This document shows positions 1 through 9,556 of a DNA stretch of 64,000 nucleotides, piece by piece. The stretch's first letter is position 1. Every line of letters starts with the position of its first letter. The notes beneath the pieces were generated by a model, which worked only from the letters and a program-made list of their open reading frames with translations, had not been told where the DNA came from and ran no database searches. Location: NCBI GenBank assembly GCA_046351415.1, contig JAXLYO010000008.1:124001-188000 (forward strand), read 5' to 3'. Source of the stretch: JABFRG01 sp046351415. GTDB lineage: Bacteria; Myxococcota_A; Polyangia; Polyangiales; Polyangiaceae. The position numbers were made by a program, and so were the translations under genes.

Positions 1-901
1 AGGCTGCATAGGTACTCGCGGCTTCGGCATACCTCGAGCGCGCGCCGTACAAGATGTGCGCACGCATCCCGCATGAGGTCTTACGTGGGATCGAGCCGGC
101 CTTCTCCGCGCCTTCCAAGTCACGCAGCGCTTCATCCACCCTGCCAGCTCGTGTCCACGCATCGATACGCGTGCGTCGCTCGGACTCCGTGAGCGCAGGT
201 GTTTCGGGAAGATTCGCTTCTGCATGCCCAGGGGCGTGAACGGCAAGCCAGCGAGCGTCGTCCTTGTTCGGGAACGAGGCCGCGCGGAGGCCGCGTGCCT
301 CTGCTTCCTCGTCGACCGTACGCCTTGCGTCCGCAAGAACGAGTCGAACGGCGAGCTCGAGACCGTCGCGGTCCTTCGCCTTGGCTCGCGCACGCGCCGC
401 GCGCAGGGCTGCACGCGAACCGCCCTGGCCGAGCCAGATCGTCGCAGCGACATCGTAGAGGCCCTTCTCCTCAGCCGCTTCGGCACGAAGTCGCAAGATG
501 CGCTCGCGCAACTCGGGCAGATCCGTCTCGAGACGGTCGAGGGCCGACAGCACTCCATCGGGTTGCTCGAGTGCGCGGGCGATCTTTGCTGCGAGGTAGC
601 GGTGCAGCGGCTTGCTTTGAACGTCTTTGGGGAGCGCAGAGAGCTTGGCTTGCGCTTCAGGCCAAGCTTCCCGAACGACGGCTCCTCTCAGGTCCATCGA
701 GGGCCCGCTTCCGCCGTCCAGGCTCCCGTCGGCGGCTGCGTCGTTGGCATCCGGGGCCGCTCCTGCGTCGTCCGGAGCACCTTTGCCCGACGATGCGAGC
801 GCCGGCTGGGAGCTCTGGCCCTTTGCGCACGCAGCCGAGAATGAAGCGCAGAAGCTCGATACCGCGGCAAGCGCGAGCAGGGTTCGTGCGAGGCCGCGCA
901 T
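1..901 (-). CDS. Lytic-transglycosylase-like lipoprotein, N-terminal part (runs off the left edge)
   Basis: The reading frame stays open from an ATG at 899-901 to the window edge, giving about 300 residues with no stop, so the gene is 3'-truncated by the window. It begins with a Sec signal peptide ending in FSAAC, a loose lipobox, then an Ala/Asp/Gly-rich linker to about residue 75. After that come amphipathic helical-repeat segments rich in Ala, Leu, Glu and Arg, with a register like the superhelical N-terminal part of soluble lytic murein transglycosylases (Slt). The catalytic SLT domain would lie outside the window, so that assignment is inference; a plain TPR-like lipoprotein is the alternative. 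It is divergent from the lipoprotein gene at 970, leaving about 68 bp for promoters. Confidence 0.5.
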   Translation of the reverse strand, partial: MRGLARTLLALAAVSSFCASFSAACAKGQSSQPALASSGKGAPDDAGAAPDANDAAADGSLDGGSGPSMDLRGAVVREAWPEAQAKLSALPKDVQSKPLHRYLAAKIARALEQPDGVLSALDRLETDLPELRERILRLRAEAAEEKGLYDVAATIWLGQGGSRAALRAARARAKAKDRDGLELAVRLVLADARRTVDEEAEARGLRAASFPNKDDARWLAVHAPGHAEANLPETPALTESERRTRIDAWTRAGRVDEALRDLEGAEKAGSIPRKTSCGMRAHILYGARSRYAEAASTYAA

Positions 902-969
902 GACGCGAGTATATCGGGCGTCCGTGCGAAAGCGCAAAAGGTCCCCGGTCGTGCCACGGAAATCGTACA

Positions 970-1464
970 ATGCGCGCTATGCGACTTCGACCCCTTCGAT
1001 CTGGGCCCTCTGCGGGCGTTCGAGCTCTTCTCTTGCCGGTGCTCCTTTCGGTCACACTCGGGTCGCTGCTTGCGTGCGACAAACTGCCGTTCGGCAAGAA
1101 GAACGTCGATGCTGGCGATGACGGCGCGGTCGCAGTAACCGCCGACGCGGCGCCCACCGCGGCGGCGACGACGCCCCCGCCGGCGGCGGATACCAACGCT
1201 CCGCCGGACACGACCCTCCCGCCCGCGGTACCGGTTCCGAACGCGCCCGTGGTCGTCGTGAAGAAGGATGGCGGCGTCGTCGTGCTCGACGCTGGCGGTG
1301 TGAAGACGGACGCATCGGTCGCGCCGGTCCCGACGCCGGTTCCGACGCCTACTCCCACGCCGACCACGCGACCGCCGGGACTTCCCACTACGCTCCCGAG
1401 CAACCTTCGAGTGCCACCCGGCCTCCCCACCACGTTGCCCACGGTGTGGCCTCCCAAGAAATGA
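970..1464 (+). CDS. Small Pro/Thr/Ala-rich lipoprotein
   Basis: A 164-residue protein with no recognisable enzymatic domain. An Arg-rich n-region and hydrophobic stretch end in the lipobox SLLAC near residue 36, so it should be exported and lipidated. The rest is low-complexity: Ala/Asp-rich, then a Pro-Thr-Pro-Val tract and two copies of a PPGLPTTLP-type repeat near the C-terminus, which suggests an extended periplasmic spacer. A second ATG at 979 could also serve as start. Its stop overlaps the ATG of the following Ser/Thr kinase by 4 bp (ATGA), so the two are probably co-translated and the lipoprotein may work with the kinase. Function unknown. Confidence 0.7.
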   Translation: MRAMRLRPLRSGPSAGVRALLLPVLLSVTLGSLLACDKLPFGKKNVDAGDDGAVAVTADAAPTAAATTPPPAADTNAPPDTTLPPAVPVPNAPVVVVKKDGGVVVLDAGGVKTDASVAPVPTPVPTPTPTPTTRPPGLPTTLPSNLRVPPGLPTTLPTVWPPKK

Positions 1465-2936
1465 GCGCTGGCACCGCCGCAGGGGCACTTCCACGTCGGT
1501 TTGGGCGTTACGCTCTCTTCGACTTCATCGGCAAGGGCGGGATGGCGGAGATCTATCTCGCGCGTGCCGAGGCCGACTTCGGCGCAGCGCGGCTCTGCGT
1601 CGTCAAAGAGATTCTGCCCGTCTTTGCGAACAACCCGCAGTTCGCCGACATGCTCGTGTTCGAAGCGAAGCTCGCCGCAAGGCTCTCGCACGCGAACATC
1701 GTGCAGGTGTTCGACCTCGGAAGAGAGCAGGACCGCCTCTACATCGCGATGGAATACGTAGAGGGGCTCGACCTGAACGGCCTCCTTCGCGAGTGTACGA
1801 AGCACAAGATCGCGCTTCCCCTGGAGTTCGCGCTCTTCATCATCCAGGAAATCCTCCGCGGTCTCGACTACGCCCACCGGCGTACGGACGACGAAGGCCT
1901 CCCCCTCGGCGTCGTGCATCGTGATGTCTCGCCTTCGAACGTGCTGCTTTCGTTCGAGGGTGAAGTGAAGGTCTGCGATTTCGGCATCGCACATGCGAAC
2001 GATCTCGTCGAAAACCTCGAGGGCGCACTCGGCGAGGCCATCGTCGGCAAGGCGGGCTACATGAGCCCCGAGCAAGCCAATGGTGAAGTGGTCGACGCCC
2101 GCGCGGACGTGTTCGCCGTGGGCATTCTCCTGTGGGAGCTCCTCGCTGGCAAACGCATGTATCGTGCATCTGAAGGCCGCTCACTCATCGAAGTGGCGCG
2201 TGCAGGGGTGCCCCCCGAGCTCGGTGAGCGCGGGATCGTGGGCGAAGCTGCGCTTCGGTCGATCCTCGACAAGGCGCTTTCCAGAGACAGAGAAAGCCGC
2301 TTCGAGACAGCAGGGCTCATGCTTCGCGCGCTCGAGGAATACGCAGCCACGTACCAATTGCTCACGAGCTCGCTCACGTTCGGCGCCTGGCTCGTGCAGA
2401 GCTTCGGCACGAACCAGGTCGATGGCAAGAAGGCGCGCGAGCTCATCCTGACGCCAGCAGGAGCAGCGACCACGACGCCAGAAGCGCAGCCCAAGGAGCT
2501 GCGCGTCCCTGCTTCCCCGCTCGACGAACCGCTGTCCTCCCTCGTGTCGCACACACCGGTTCCGAAGGCGGTGCGAGAGTCGCGCCCCGAACCGCCCGCG
2601 CCCGCCGCGCCGAGGGTCGACGTGTCGGAGGCCGAATCGGCGGCGGCGGCCATTCTCGGATCCGAAGCAGAGCCGCCGGTCGTGGTCGTGCCACATGCGC
2701 CTCCGGGCGCACCTGTGCATTCTACAATCATCTCGTCGCCGGGAGCGATGCGCACGTTCAAAGAAAAGCTCATCGAGCCCCCGCCCGATTCCGCGGAGCT
2801 CGCGGCGCTGCCCGTCGAATCCGTCCGGTTGCCCGCTGCACCGATGCCTGCCCCGTCATCGAAGAAGAATCTGGTTCTCTACGTCGTGGCAGCCCTCGTT
2901 TCGCTGTTCGTCGGTTACTGGCTCATTCGTCGATGA
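1461..2936 (+). CDS. Membrane-anchored Ser/Thr protein kinase (Pkn/Hanks type)
   Basis: Phosphorylates Ser/Thr residues on cytoplasmic targets. In the 491-residue product the kinase domain spans about residues 16-295. All catalytic elements are present: glycine loop GKGGMAEIYLA (24-34), invariant Lys in VVKE (about 49), catalytic loop HRDVSPSN (153-160), DFG at 173-175 and the PEQ of the activation segment, so it should be active. A Pro/Ala/Glu-rich linker (about 330-465) leads to one C-terminal membrane helix ending in two Arg, with essentially no periplasmic sensor domain. I chose the ATG at 1461, which overlaps the upstream stop (ATGA), over an in-frame GTG at 1446. The stop overlaps the priA start by 4 bp, an unusual coupling of signalling to replication restart. 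Confidence 0.93.
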   Translation: MSAGTAAGALPRRFGRYALFDFIGKGGMAEIYLARAEADFGAARLCVVKEILPVFANNPQFADMLVFEAKLAARLSHANIVQVFDLGREQDRLYIAMEYVEGLDLNGLLRECTKHKIALPLEFALFIIQEILRGLDYAHRRTDDEGLPLGVVHRDVSPSNVLLSFEGEVKVCDFGIAHANDLVENLEGALGEAIVGKAGYMSPEQANGEVVDARADVFAVGILLWELLAGKRMYRASEGRSLIEVARAGVPPELGERGIVGEAALRSILDKALSRDRESRFETAGLMLRALEEYAATYQLLTSSLTFGAWLVQSFGTNQVDGKKARELILTPAGAATTTPEAQPKELRVPASPLDEPLSSLVSHTPVPKAVRESRPEPPAPAAPRVDVSEAESAAAAILGSEAEPPVVVVPHAPPGAPVHSTIISSPGAMRTFKEKLIEPPPDSAELAALPVESVRLPAAPMPAPSSKKNLVLYVVAALVSLFVGYWLIRR

Positions 2937-5173
2937 GGCTCGCTCTCGTTGCGTTGCCTGTTCCTCTGGCGCACGGGTTCACGTACATCGTTCCAGAGCA
3001 TCTCGGGCACACGGCGGTTCCTGGGGCGCGATGCTTGGTTCCTTTCCGATCGCGAAAACTGATTGGCATCGTTCTTTCCGTTACCGACGGAGAGCCAGAG
3101 CAAGGAACGAAGTCTCTTCTCGAAGTTCGCGACGATGTGAGCTTTCCCGAGGAGCTCCTCGCATTTCTGCAGAAGCTCGCTGCCTACTACCTCGCTCCGA
3201 TTGGCGAAGTCGTGAAGCTCGCGCTCCCGCCACTCGATCGAGAGACAGAGCGCGCACTCAAGGAGCCGACCCTGTTCGACGAAGGTCTGCGCGGAGTCGC
3301 CGACAAACGGGTGCAATGGGTGCGGCCCCACGGGCACGACGCCGAGAAGGAGAAGGCGCTGCGTCCCAACGCGGCATCGCTACTTGCACACGTACGCGCT
3401 GGCGGGGGCGAGCCCGTTGCGAGGTTGTCGCGGACGTGGAAGAGCGCGCGCGACATTGCTTCGAAGCTTGCATCCATTGGCCTCGTGACCGTCACCGAAG
3501 AATCGAAGCCCGACGACCCGTTCTTCGCCATCGGCATGGAACGAGACGTTGCCCCCGAGCTCACGCCTCCTCAAAAGAGCGCCGTTGCCGCCGCAGACGC
3601 GGCCATTCGCGCAGGGAAGGGGGAAGCCTTCTTGCTCCGTGGCGTCACGGGTTCCGGCAAGACCGAGGTGTATCTCCACGCCATCGCCGTCGCCAAAGAG
3701 CTCGGCAAGACATCCATCGTTCTCGTCCCGGAAATCGCGCTCACGCCGCAGCTCGTACAACGCTTTCGCGCGCGCTTCGGTGATGACGTGGCCGTGTGGC
3801 ACTCGGCGCTGACAGCGAAAGAACGTCTCGGCATGTGGCGAAAGCTCCGCTCGGGTGAACTCGACGTCGTCATCGGTGCGCGCAGTGCGCTCTTCGCACC
3901 GGTGTCGAATCTGGGGCTCATCGTGGTCGACGAAGAGCACGACACTTCCTTCAAGCAAGAAGAGGGCGTCCGCTATCACGCAAGGGACATGGCCCTCTTT
4001 CGCGCCCACCTCTGCGGCGCCGTCGCCATGCTCGGCAGCGCGACGCCCTCTCTCGAGCTCGCACACCTCGCAGACACCGGAAAGCTCGTGGAATTGCCCC
4101 TTCCAGAGCGTGCGCGGGCGCAGGCCATGCCCGAAGTGTCGATTATCGATCTGCGCCGCTTCAAGGCCGGGCCCACGGGCGACAAACGGATCAGTCTGCC
4201 GCTCCACCGCGCGCTCGAAGAAGTCCTCGCGAAGGGAGAACAGGCCATCTTGTTTCTCAATCGCCGAGGGTTTTCACCAAGTGCGCGCTGCGAGGCGTGC
4301 GGCAAAGTCGCCCAGTGCCCCCATTGTAGCGTCGCCCTCACTTATCACAAGCGTGGGGGAGGAATGCTGCGCTGTCACTATTGCGATTACTATGTAGATT
4401 ACACCAATGTGTGTCCGTCCTGTTCTGCCCCGGCCCTCGAGCTCGAAGGCTTGGGCACCGAGCGACTCGAAGAAGTGCTCGGAACGGCGTTTCCCTCGGC
4501 GAAAATTGCACGCCTCGATCGCGACGTGGCGAGTGGCAAACAGGTCGAAGCCATCTTGGATCGCGTTCGCCGTCGCGAAGTCGACATTCTCGTAGGGACC
4601 CAGATGGTCACCAAAGGGCACGACCTGCCGCACGTCACCTTGGTGGGGGTCATCAATGCGGATGCCGCCCTTTCGATTCCGGACTTCCGTGCGACGGAGC
4701 GCGCATTTCACCTATTGGTGCAGGTCGCAGGTCGCGCGGGCCGTGGCGAGAGCGCCGGAAAGGTCCTCGTTCAGACCTACGAGCCCACGAATGCGGCCAT
4801 CCTCTTCGCGAAGAAGCACGACGTGCATGGCTTCATGCGCGAGGAGCTCGTCGCCCGCAAGGAGCTCGGTTATCCGCCGTTCTCGAAGCTCGCTCTCGTG
4901 CGCGTCGACGCCGCAGACGAAAACACAGCGGCTCGCACCGCTGCGAAGCTCGCAGACCTCGTGCGCCACATGAAGCTTCCGGAACTCGACGTGCTCGGGC
5001 CCGCGGTCGCGCCCTTGGCCAAGCTTCGCAATCGCCATCGCTATCGTTTCTTGCTTCGAGCTCCCTCGCGCGGTCCGGTTCGCGCTGCCGCCGCGCGTGT
5101 GCTTGCGTACGTGAAAGAGCTACCACGTACCGTCAACGTCGTCGTCGATGTCGACCCGTTCCAGCTCCTGTGA
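2933..5173 (+). CDS. priA: Primosomal protein N' (replication-restart helicase PriA)
   Basis: 3'-to-5' superfamily 2 DNA helicase that recognises stalled forks and reloads the replisome. At 746 residues it has the usual PriA length. Visible features are the N-terminal 3'-BD-like domain, Walker A GVTGSGKT (237-244), Walker B DEEH (333-336), the GSATPSLE motif near 368, and eight zinc-binding Cys in four CxxC pairs between about 453 and 497. Conserved helicase motifs V/VI follow (GTQMVTKGHD; QVAGRAGRG). The start ATG overlaps the kinase stop by 4 bp. The 3' end overlaps the convergent O-antigen-ligase-like gene by 54 bp. Confidence 0.97.
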   Translation: MRLALVALPVPLAHGFTYIVPEHLGHTAVPGARCLVPFRSRKLIGIVLSVTDGEPEQGTKSLLEVRDDVSFPEELLAFLQKLAAYYLAPIGEVVKLALPPLDRETERALKEPTLFDEGLRGVADKRVQWVRPHGHDAEKEKALRPNAASLLAHVRAGGGEPVARLSRTWKSARDIASKLASIGLVTVTEESKPDDPFFAIGMERDVAPELTPPQKSAVAAADAAIRAGKGEAFLLRGVTGSGKTEVYLHAIAVAKELGKTSIVLVPEIALTPQLVQRFRARFGDDVAVWHSALTAKERLGMWRKLRSGELDVVIGARSALFAPVSNLGLIVVDEEHDTSFKQEEGVRYHARDMALFRAHLCGAVAMLGSATPSLELAHLADTGKLVELPLPERARAQAMPEVSIIDLRRFKAGPTGDKRISLPLHRALEEVLAKGEQAILFLNRRGFSPSARCEACGKVAQCPHCSVALTYHKRGGGMLRCHYCDYYVDYTNVCPSCSAPALELEGLGTERLEEVLGTAFPSAKIARLDRDVASGKQVEAILDRVRRREVDILVGTQMVTKGHDLPHVTLVGVINADAALSIPDFRATERAFHLLVQVAGRAGRGESAGKVLVQTYEPTNAAILFAKKHDVHGFMREELVARKELGYPPFSKLALVRVDAADENTAARTAAKLADLVRHMKLPELDVLGPAVAPLAKLRNRHRYRFLLRAPSRGPVRAAAARVLAYVKELPRTVNVVVDVDPFQLL

Positions 5174-6841
5174 GTGAAGTTCGTCCTCGTCCAAGCGATC
5201 GACGAGGTCGAGAACTTTAGGATGATAGGGGGCGATGCGTCGCGCCGTCTCGGCGTGGCTTCGTGCATCGCCGAGGAGTCCGAGCCGTCTATCGATTTCC
5301 GCGAGATTCATGTGCGCCTTCAGGCTGCCCGGGTTGCGTTTGAGCGCGCGCTCGTAGTCTTCTTTGGCGGCACGGGGGTCGCCGAGGGCCGCATGGGCAT
5401 TCCCGAGAGCGACGTGCGTGCCAACGTTCGCGAACACGTCGCTCGAGCGGGAGAGATGATGCGCGGCCAGTGACGGAAGTCCCTCGGCCAGCGCGCGGAG
5501 TCCGAGCTCGAAATCTGCCTCGCCGGTGACGTCGAATCGAGCCGCGCGTTCGAGGAGGTGGCGCGACCCTTCCCCCACGGAAAGCGTCCCTCGAACGCGG
5601 AGACGATCGTTACGGTAGTGCGATGCGGAAAAGAGGCACGTGGCAATGGGAAGGATGGCGAACGCCAGAGAAAGGCGCCGAGCCTCGGACGCCCACTTCG
5701 CGGTCACGGGGGTATCGGCTACGCACGCATACGCGAGAGCGAGCAGAACGATGCACGCCGGTTGGCGCGCGGGGCTATCGCCAAGGGCGCACACCGCGAA
5801 GGAGACGAATGTTCCGAAGGCACCGAGCGCCCTTTGTCTTGCGAGCGCGACCGTGGAGCGGACCAGAAAGAGGGCGAATGCCGCAGCGGCAGGGATTCCC
5901 GATTCGCATGCAATCTGCAAATAGTCGTCGTGCGCGGTCGTCGCATTGATGAAACGACGCGCCGCGTCCGGCGCAGGCATGCGGGAAAGAGAGACCCCTT
6001 GCGCGTCTTGGTAGGCGAAGCCGAAGCGCCCGAGTCCCGCGCCCACGAACGGATGCTCCAGGGTCGCGCGTGCACTATGCTCCCAAATCCAAAGTCTGCC
6101 TGCATACGCGCGCGCCGCATCCGCTTCACGGAACGCGCCCAGGTGTCCGCCGATGCCGGGGGCAGCGAAGAAGGCGTGCGACCCTCCGCGGCGCACGCGG
6201 ACGAGCATGAATAGCATCATCGCGACACTCACACCGGCAGCGACCCAGCCCACCCGTGAATGGGACAGATACAGTGCCGCCGCGACGACGACGACGGGTG
6301 TAGCGAGGAGAACCCGCGAGCGTCGAGCCCGCCGCGCCATGTCCAAACAGACCGGAAAAGACAGCGAGAGTGCGAGACCAAGCCAGTCAGGATTGCCGTG
6401 CCCGGCGGTTGCTTCGTGATGGGTTGCCTTCTGAACGACAGCGACGAGCGCGCTCACGACGCCGATGGTCACGGCGGACGCTTCGAAGATGCGGAACCTC
6501 GTTGTACGGGGCAATCGCTTGAGAGCAATGACGAGGGTCGCACCACCCATCCAGCCGGCGAGGTCGACGAGCCCTCCCGGACGTCCCCACGCCAAGCTGA
6601 GCGCAGAGAGTCCCAAGAACGCGATGCCCGCGAGGTCCGCGTAGGAAAAATGCGCGTTCTGCCGACCCTTTGGGCGCTCGAGGAGGCCCGCGAGGTACAG
6701 CGCAAGTGCCACGACCGAGACGCTCAAGGTCTTGACGGACGAGGCAGTCGAGAGCGGATCGAAGAGGAGAACCGCGATGGCTACCGAGAGCGTGTACGTG
6801 ACGACCAGCCTGCGATGCGTCCGGCGCCAGACCTTCGTCAC
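5120..6841 (-). CDS. O-antigen ligase/polymerase-like membrane protein with C-terminal TPRs
   Basis: Predicted to transfer or polymerise lipid-linked polysaccharide at the periplasmic face of the inner membrane. The 573-residue product has roughly ten or more hydrophobic helices in residues 12-410. The central loop pattern (GRLWIWEHSARATLEHP, then GAGLGRFGFAYQ, then AHDDYLQIACESG) is the Wzy_C/WaaL signature. The last 150 residues are TPR-like helices, a common fusion in this family. It starts at GTG 6841, 4 bp after the HEAT-repeat gene's stop, and is the last gene of a three-gene minus-strand operon. Its 3' end is antisense to the last 54 bp of priA. The glycan substrate cannot be deduced. 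Confidence 0.82.
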   Translation of the reverse strand: MTKVWRRTHRRLVVTYTLSVAIAVLLFDPLSTASSVKTLSVSVVALALYLAGLLERPKGRQNAHFSYADLAGIAFLGLSALSLAWGRPGGLVDLAGWMGGATLVIALKRLPRTTRFRIFEASAVTIGVVSALVAVVQKATHHEATAGHGNPDWLGLALSLSFPVCLDMARRARRSRVLLATPVVVVAAALYLSHSRVGWVAAGVSVAMMLFMLVRVRRGGSHAFFAAPGIGGHLGAFREADAARAYAGRLWIWEHSARATLEHPFVGAGLGRFGFAYQDAQGVSLSRMPAPDAARRFINATTAHDDYLQIACESGIPAAAAFALFLVRSTVALARQRALGAFGTFVSFAVCALGDSPARQPACIVLLALAYACVADTPVTAKWASEARRLSLAFAILPIATCLFSASHYRNDRLRVRGTLSVGEGSRHLLERAARFDVTGEADFELGLRALAEGLPSLAAHHLSRSSDVFANVGTHVALGNAHAALGDPRAAKEDYERALKRNPGSLKAHMNLAEIDRRLGLLGDARSHAETARRIAPYHPKVLDLVDRLDEDELHSQELERVDIDDDVDGTW

Positions 6842-6845
6842 CCGC

Positions 6846-8969
6846 TCAATGTCCCTTGGGGCGACCGTCGACGAGCGCGCGCAGGGCGTCGCGTACGTAG
6901 GGGCGTTCCTCGCGTGCGAGCGCCCGCCGAAGGACGGAGGTAACGACGCGTCGTCGATCTTCGTGGAGGTAACGTCGAGCCAAGTCGCGTTCGATGACGT
7001 TCTTGGACGCGAGCGCGTCGAGGAAGCGGAAGATCGTCTGCTCCGGATCCCACTGAAGGAGACAAGACGAAACGGCCATGGCTGCCCGCGGGTCCGAAGA
7101 GAGGGAACGCTTCTTCAATTCGGGCAAGAGCCGCGCGCGCACGGCGGGCTCCGTGACGCGGCCGCATGCTTCGCCGAACTCTTCGACGTGGTCCGACGCG
7201 AGATTGTCGAACTCACGGAAGAGGACCGCGTCGGCGGATGCATCCGAAAGGCGTGAGAGTGCGAGTGCCGCATGCACGCGAATGCGCGCCGAGGGGTTGA
7301 GAAGGAGTGCCTTGAGGAGGTCGGTGCCGCCCTTTTCGTTGTAGTCGCCGATGACATCGGTCGCGGCGGCGGCAGACTGCGTTCGGCCCTGTGCAAGGTA
7401 CCGACCGACCGCACTCACGGCGAGCATTCCCACGCCGGCTGGCTTCCGCGCAGCGATGAGTCCATTCACGCCGTACGCTCCCGTTGCCCAATCGAGCACG
7501 AGGCGCCCGGGAATGCGCGGATCGGGCGAGGCGAGGAGGAACGTCTCGAGGTCCCTCACGCTGCATGCCCGCTTGTCGAGGCAATCGAGTGCATCGTTTG
7601 CGACGCGCGGGTCGAGCGCGTTGGCCAAGAGCAAGAGCGCTTGGTGCTTCAGTGCGACGTCGGAGGGCTTCTCTCCGTCGGTCTTCGCGTATACGCGATC
7701 GAACAGAACGTCCGTGCGCTTGTTGCCGCTCTGCTGGAAGAGCGCGAATGTCGCGGCATTGCGGACCTGCGGGTCTTTGTCGTTCGTGTATTGCTCGAGT
7801 AGTGTCGCGGCTTCCTTGCTGTCGATGTTGCCGAGAGCGTGGATGCTGCTCATACGAACGAGGTCGTTCTTGTCCGCGAGCGTTTTTTGCAGGAACGGCA
7901 AGCCTTCGGGGCGCCTCACGTCTCCGATGACGAAGGCCGCGTTCATTCGGATGGCGGCTTGCTTGTGCGATACGAGTTGTCCGATCGTCCCGTAGAACGC
8001 CTGCGCATCGAGGCGCTCGAGTGCGAAGGCTACGTTGTTCAGCATGCGGGCTTCGCGTACCTTCGGTACATGCGCGACGAGGGCACTCGACGCCTTCTTG
8101 TCGCCAATTTTTCCGAGCGCATAGACGGCCCGATTGCGAATGCGCACGTGGCTCTTCGTCATGAGCGGAATGAGCGAGCCGACCAGGGCCGGATCACGAA
8201 GCTCTGCCGACGCGAGCGTGGCGCGGAGGACGAGAGCGTCGTCGGTCGACTTGAGCGCGAACTCGATGTCCGAAATCAAGTCACCGCGCGCGACGATGTG
8301 TCGTGTACGCCACAGACCGTCGAACGCAGAGACCTTGAGAGCCTTCTTCTCCTCGCGTGTGTCTCGCAGCACTTTGCGAAGCGTGCGAACCGCCTCGCCC
8401 GTTCCTGCGGTGCCGAGCGCGCGGAGAGCGAGCTTCTGATTTCCGAGCTCTTCGTCCTCGCGTTCGAGAATCTTCTTCAGCGATTCCGTCGCACTTCCCA
8501 CAGCGAGACTCGTGAGCGCGGAGAGCGCCGCGCCACGAACTTCCGGGGACCAAGCCTCGAGAGCCCCCTGGAGCGCCGTCACCGCAGCGGGGTCGCCGAG
8601 ACGACCGAGAATGCGCGCGCAGGTGATCCGGATCGAGTCGTCGACGTTGTCGGCGACGCAGCGCGCGAGGGCCTTCTCGCTCTTACGGCCGAGGTTCAGG
8701 ATCATTTGATCCGGGCTCGCAGGCAAGTCTCGGCTGGAGACATTGATGAGCGCGGTTTCGTCGGTGGGGATCGCGAGGAGCAGCTTGCGCTCGGCTTCCT
8801 TGCGCTCCTGCGGCGTCTTCATCGGCGCGACGGTGGTGGGGCGTGACTTCGTCTCCGGCTCGTCACCATCGCCTTCTTCGTCCGCGAACGCGGTACGCAC
8901 GAGCGCGAGCGATGGCGCGACGCAGGCCAAAAAGAGGAGAGCTACGGCAGTCTTCCGAAACGGCTTCAT
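6846..8969 (-). CDS. Secreted HEAT-repeat protein
   Basis: A 707-residue protein with a Sec signal peptide (cleavage after TAFA, about residue 29) and an acidic linker. From about residue 75 to the end it is made of HEAT/PBS-lyase-type helical repeats, recognisable as recurring units such as LGRLGDPAAVTALQGAL, ALGKIGDKKASSALVAHV and ALGNIDSKEAATLLEQY. Such solenoids act as scaffolds; no catalytic residues are apparent. Export points to a periplasmic binding or assembly role. It starts 4 bp inside the end of the upstream lipoprotein gene (ATGA) and is followed after 4 bp by the O-antigen-ligase-like gene, so the three are probably co-expressed and may act on the same envelope process. Confidence 0.85.
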   Translation of the reverse strand: MKPFRKTAVALLFLACVAPSLALVRTAFADEEGDGDEPETKSRPTTVAPMKTPQERKEAERKLLLAIPTDETALINVSSRDLPASPDQMILNLGRKSEKALARCVADNVDDSIRITCARILGRLGDPAAVTALQGALEAWSPEVRGAALSALTSLAVGSATESLKKILEREDEELGNQKLALRALGTAGTGEAVRTLRKVLRDTREEKKALKVSAFDGLWRTRHIVARGDLISDIEFALKSTDDALVLRATLASAELRDPALVGSLIPLMTKSHVRIRNRAVYALGKIGDKKASSALVAHVPKVREARMLNNVAFALERLDAQAFYGTIGQLVSHKQAAIRMNAAFVIGDVRRPEGLPFLQKTLADKNDLVRMSSIHALGNIDSKEAATLLEQYTNDKDPQVRNAATFALFQQSGNKRTDVLFDRVYAKTDGEKPSDVALKHQALLLLANALDPRVANDALDCLDKRACSVRDLETFLLASPDPRIPGRLVLDWATGAYGVNGLIAARKPAGVGMLAVSAVGRYLAQGRTQSAAAATDVIGDYNEKGGTDLLKALLLNPSARIRVHAALALSRLSDASADAVLFREFDNLASDHVEEFGEACGRVTEPAVRARLLPELKKRSLSSDPRAAMAVSSCLLQWDPEQTIFRFLDALASKNVIERDLARRYLHEDRRRVVTSVLRRALAREERPYVRDALRALVDGRPKGH

Positions 8970-9370
8970 GGGGTACCTTTGGGGTGGGCAGAGCCGCCGG
9001 AGCTCTTTGGAGCATCGGCGACCCGTGTCGCGTTGGCGCGAAGGAGAGCCATGACCTCGGCTTTGGAGGTCTTGCGACTCAGAAAACGCACGTGGACGAT
9101 CCGCTGCTCGCAGTCAGGGCCATCCGCGCCAGGGGGTGCCCCCTCGGGGGTAGTCCATTCGATCATCTCGATGGCGCGGTTTGCGTAGACCGCGAGGTCG
9201 AACTGCTCGGTGCACGAGGCGGTCTTTGGGAGGTCGAGCTGCACGGAGATGGTCTCGCGCGCTTCGGTGTGTGGAACGGGCAGATCGCTGCCCGGTGCCG
9301 CGCCGCACGCGAAGGTCGCGCACGAAAGGGCGAAACCGAGACGGACGAGGGCGTGAGACGGGAGCGGCAT
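8966..9370 (-). CDS. Small predicted lipoprotein, first gene of an envelope operon
   Basis: A 134-residue product starting at ATG 9370. A short signal sequence ends in ATFAC (residue 22), a relaxed lipobox. The mature part contains two further Cys (residues about 53 and 87) that could pair, and a beta-rich pattern (ISVQLDLP, FDLAVYAN, RIVHVRFLSR), ending in a short Lys/Pro tail. I do not recognise a family. It overlaps the HEAT-repeat gene by 4 bp (ATGA) and is the promoter-proximal gene of the minus-strand operon 9370-5120. The 186 bp upstream, shared with the divergent acetyltransferase gene, must hold the promoters. Confidence 0.72.
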   Translation of the reverse strand: MPLPSHALVRLGFALSCATFACGAAPGSDLPVPHTEARETISVQLDLPKTASCTEQFDLAVYANRAIEMIEWTTPEGAPPGADGPDCEQRIVHVRFLSRKTSKAEVMALLRANATRVADAPKSSGGSAHPKGTP

Positions 9371-9556
9371 GCGGTGTTCCTACACGAATTTAGGGTGCGG
9401 GAGCCAAGGAAACGGGAAAACGTAAGAGGCCAGAAGTCCTCGCCGTAAGGTTTCGGGGAGGCCGGGCTCTTCGTGTTCGCGCTAACGCCTGGCAGCGCGC
9501 GGGCTATTCCCCACATCGATATTCACAGGCGAAGCCATTGCACCGTACTATCGCGC

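Noticed and set aside
657..2075. 472-codon minus-strand open frame
   Set aside because: Antisense to a lipoprotein and the kinase, crosses both genes, no domain.
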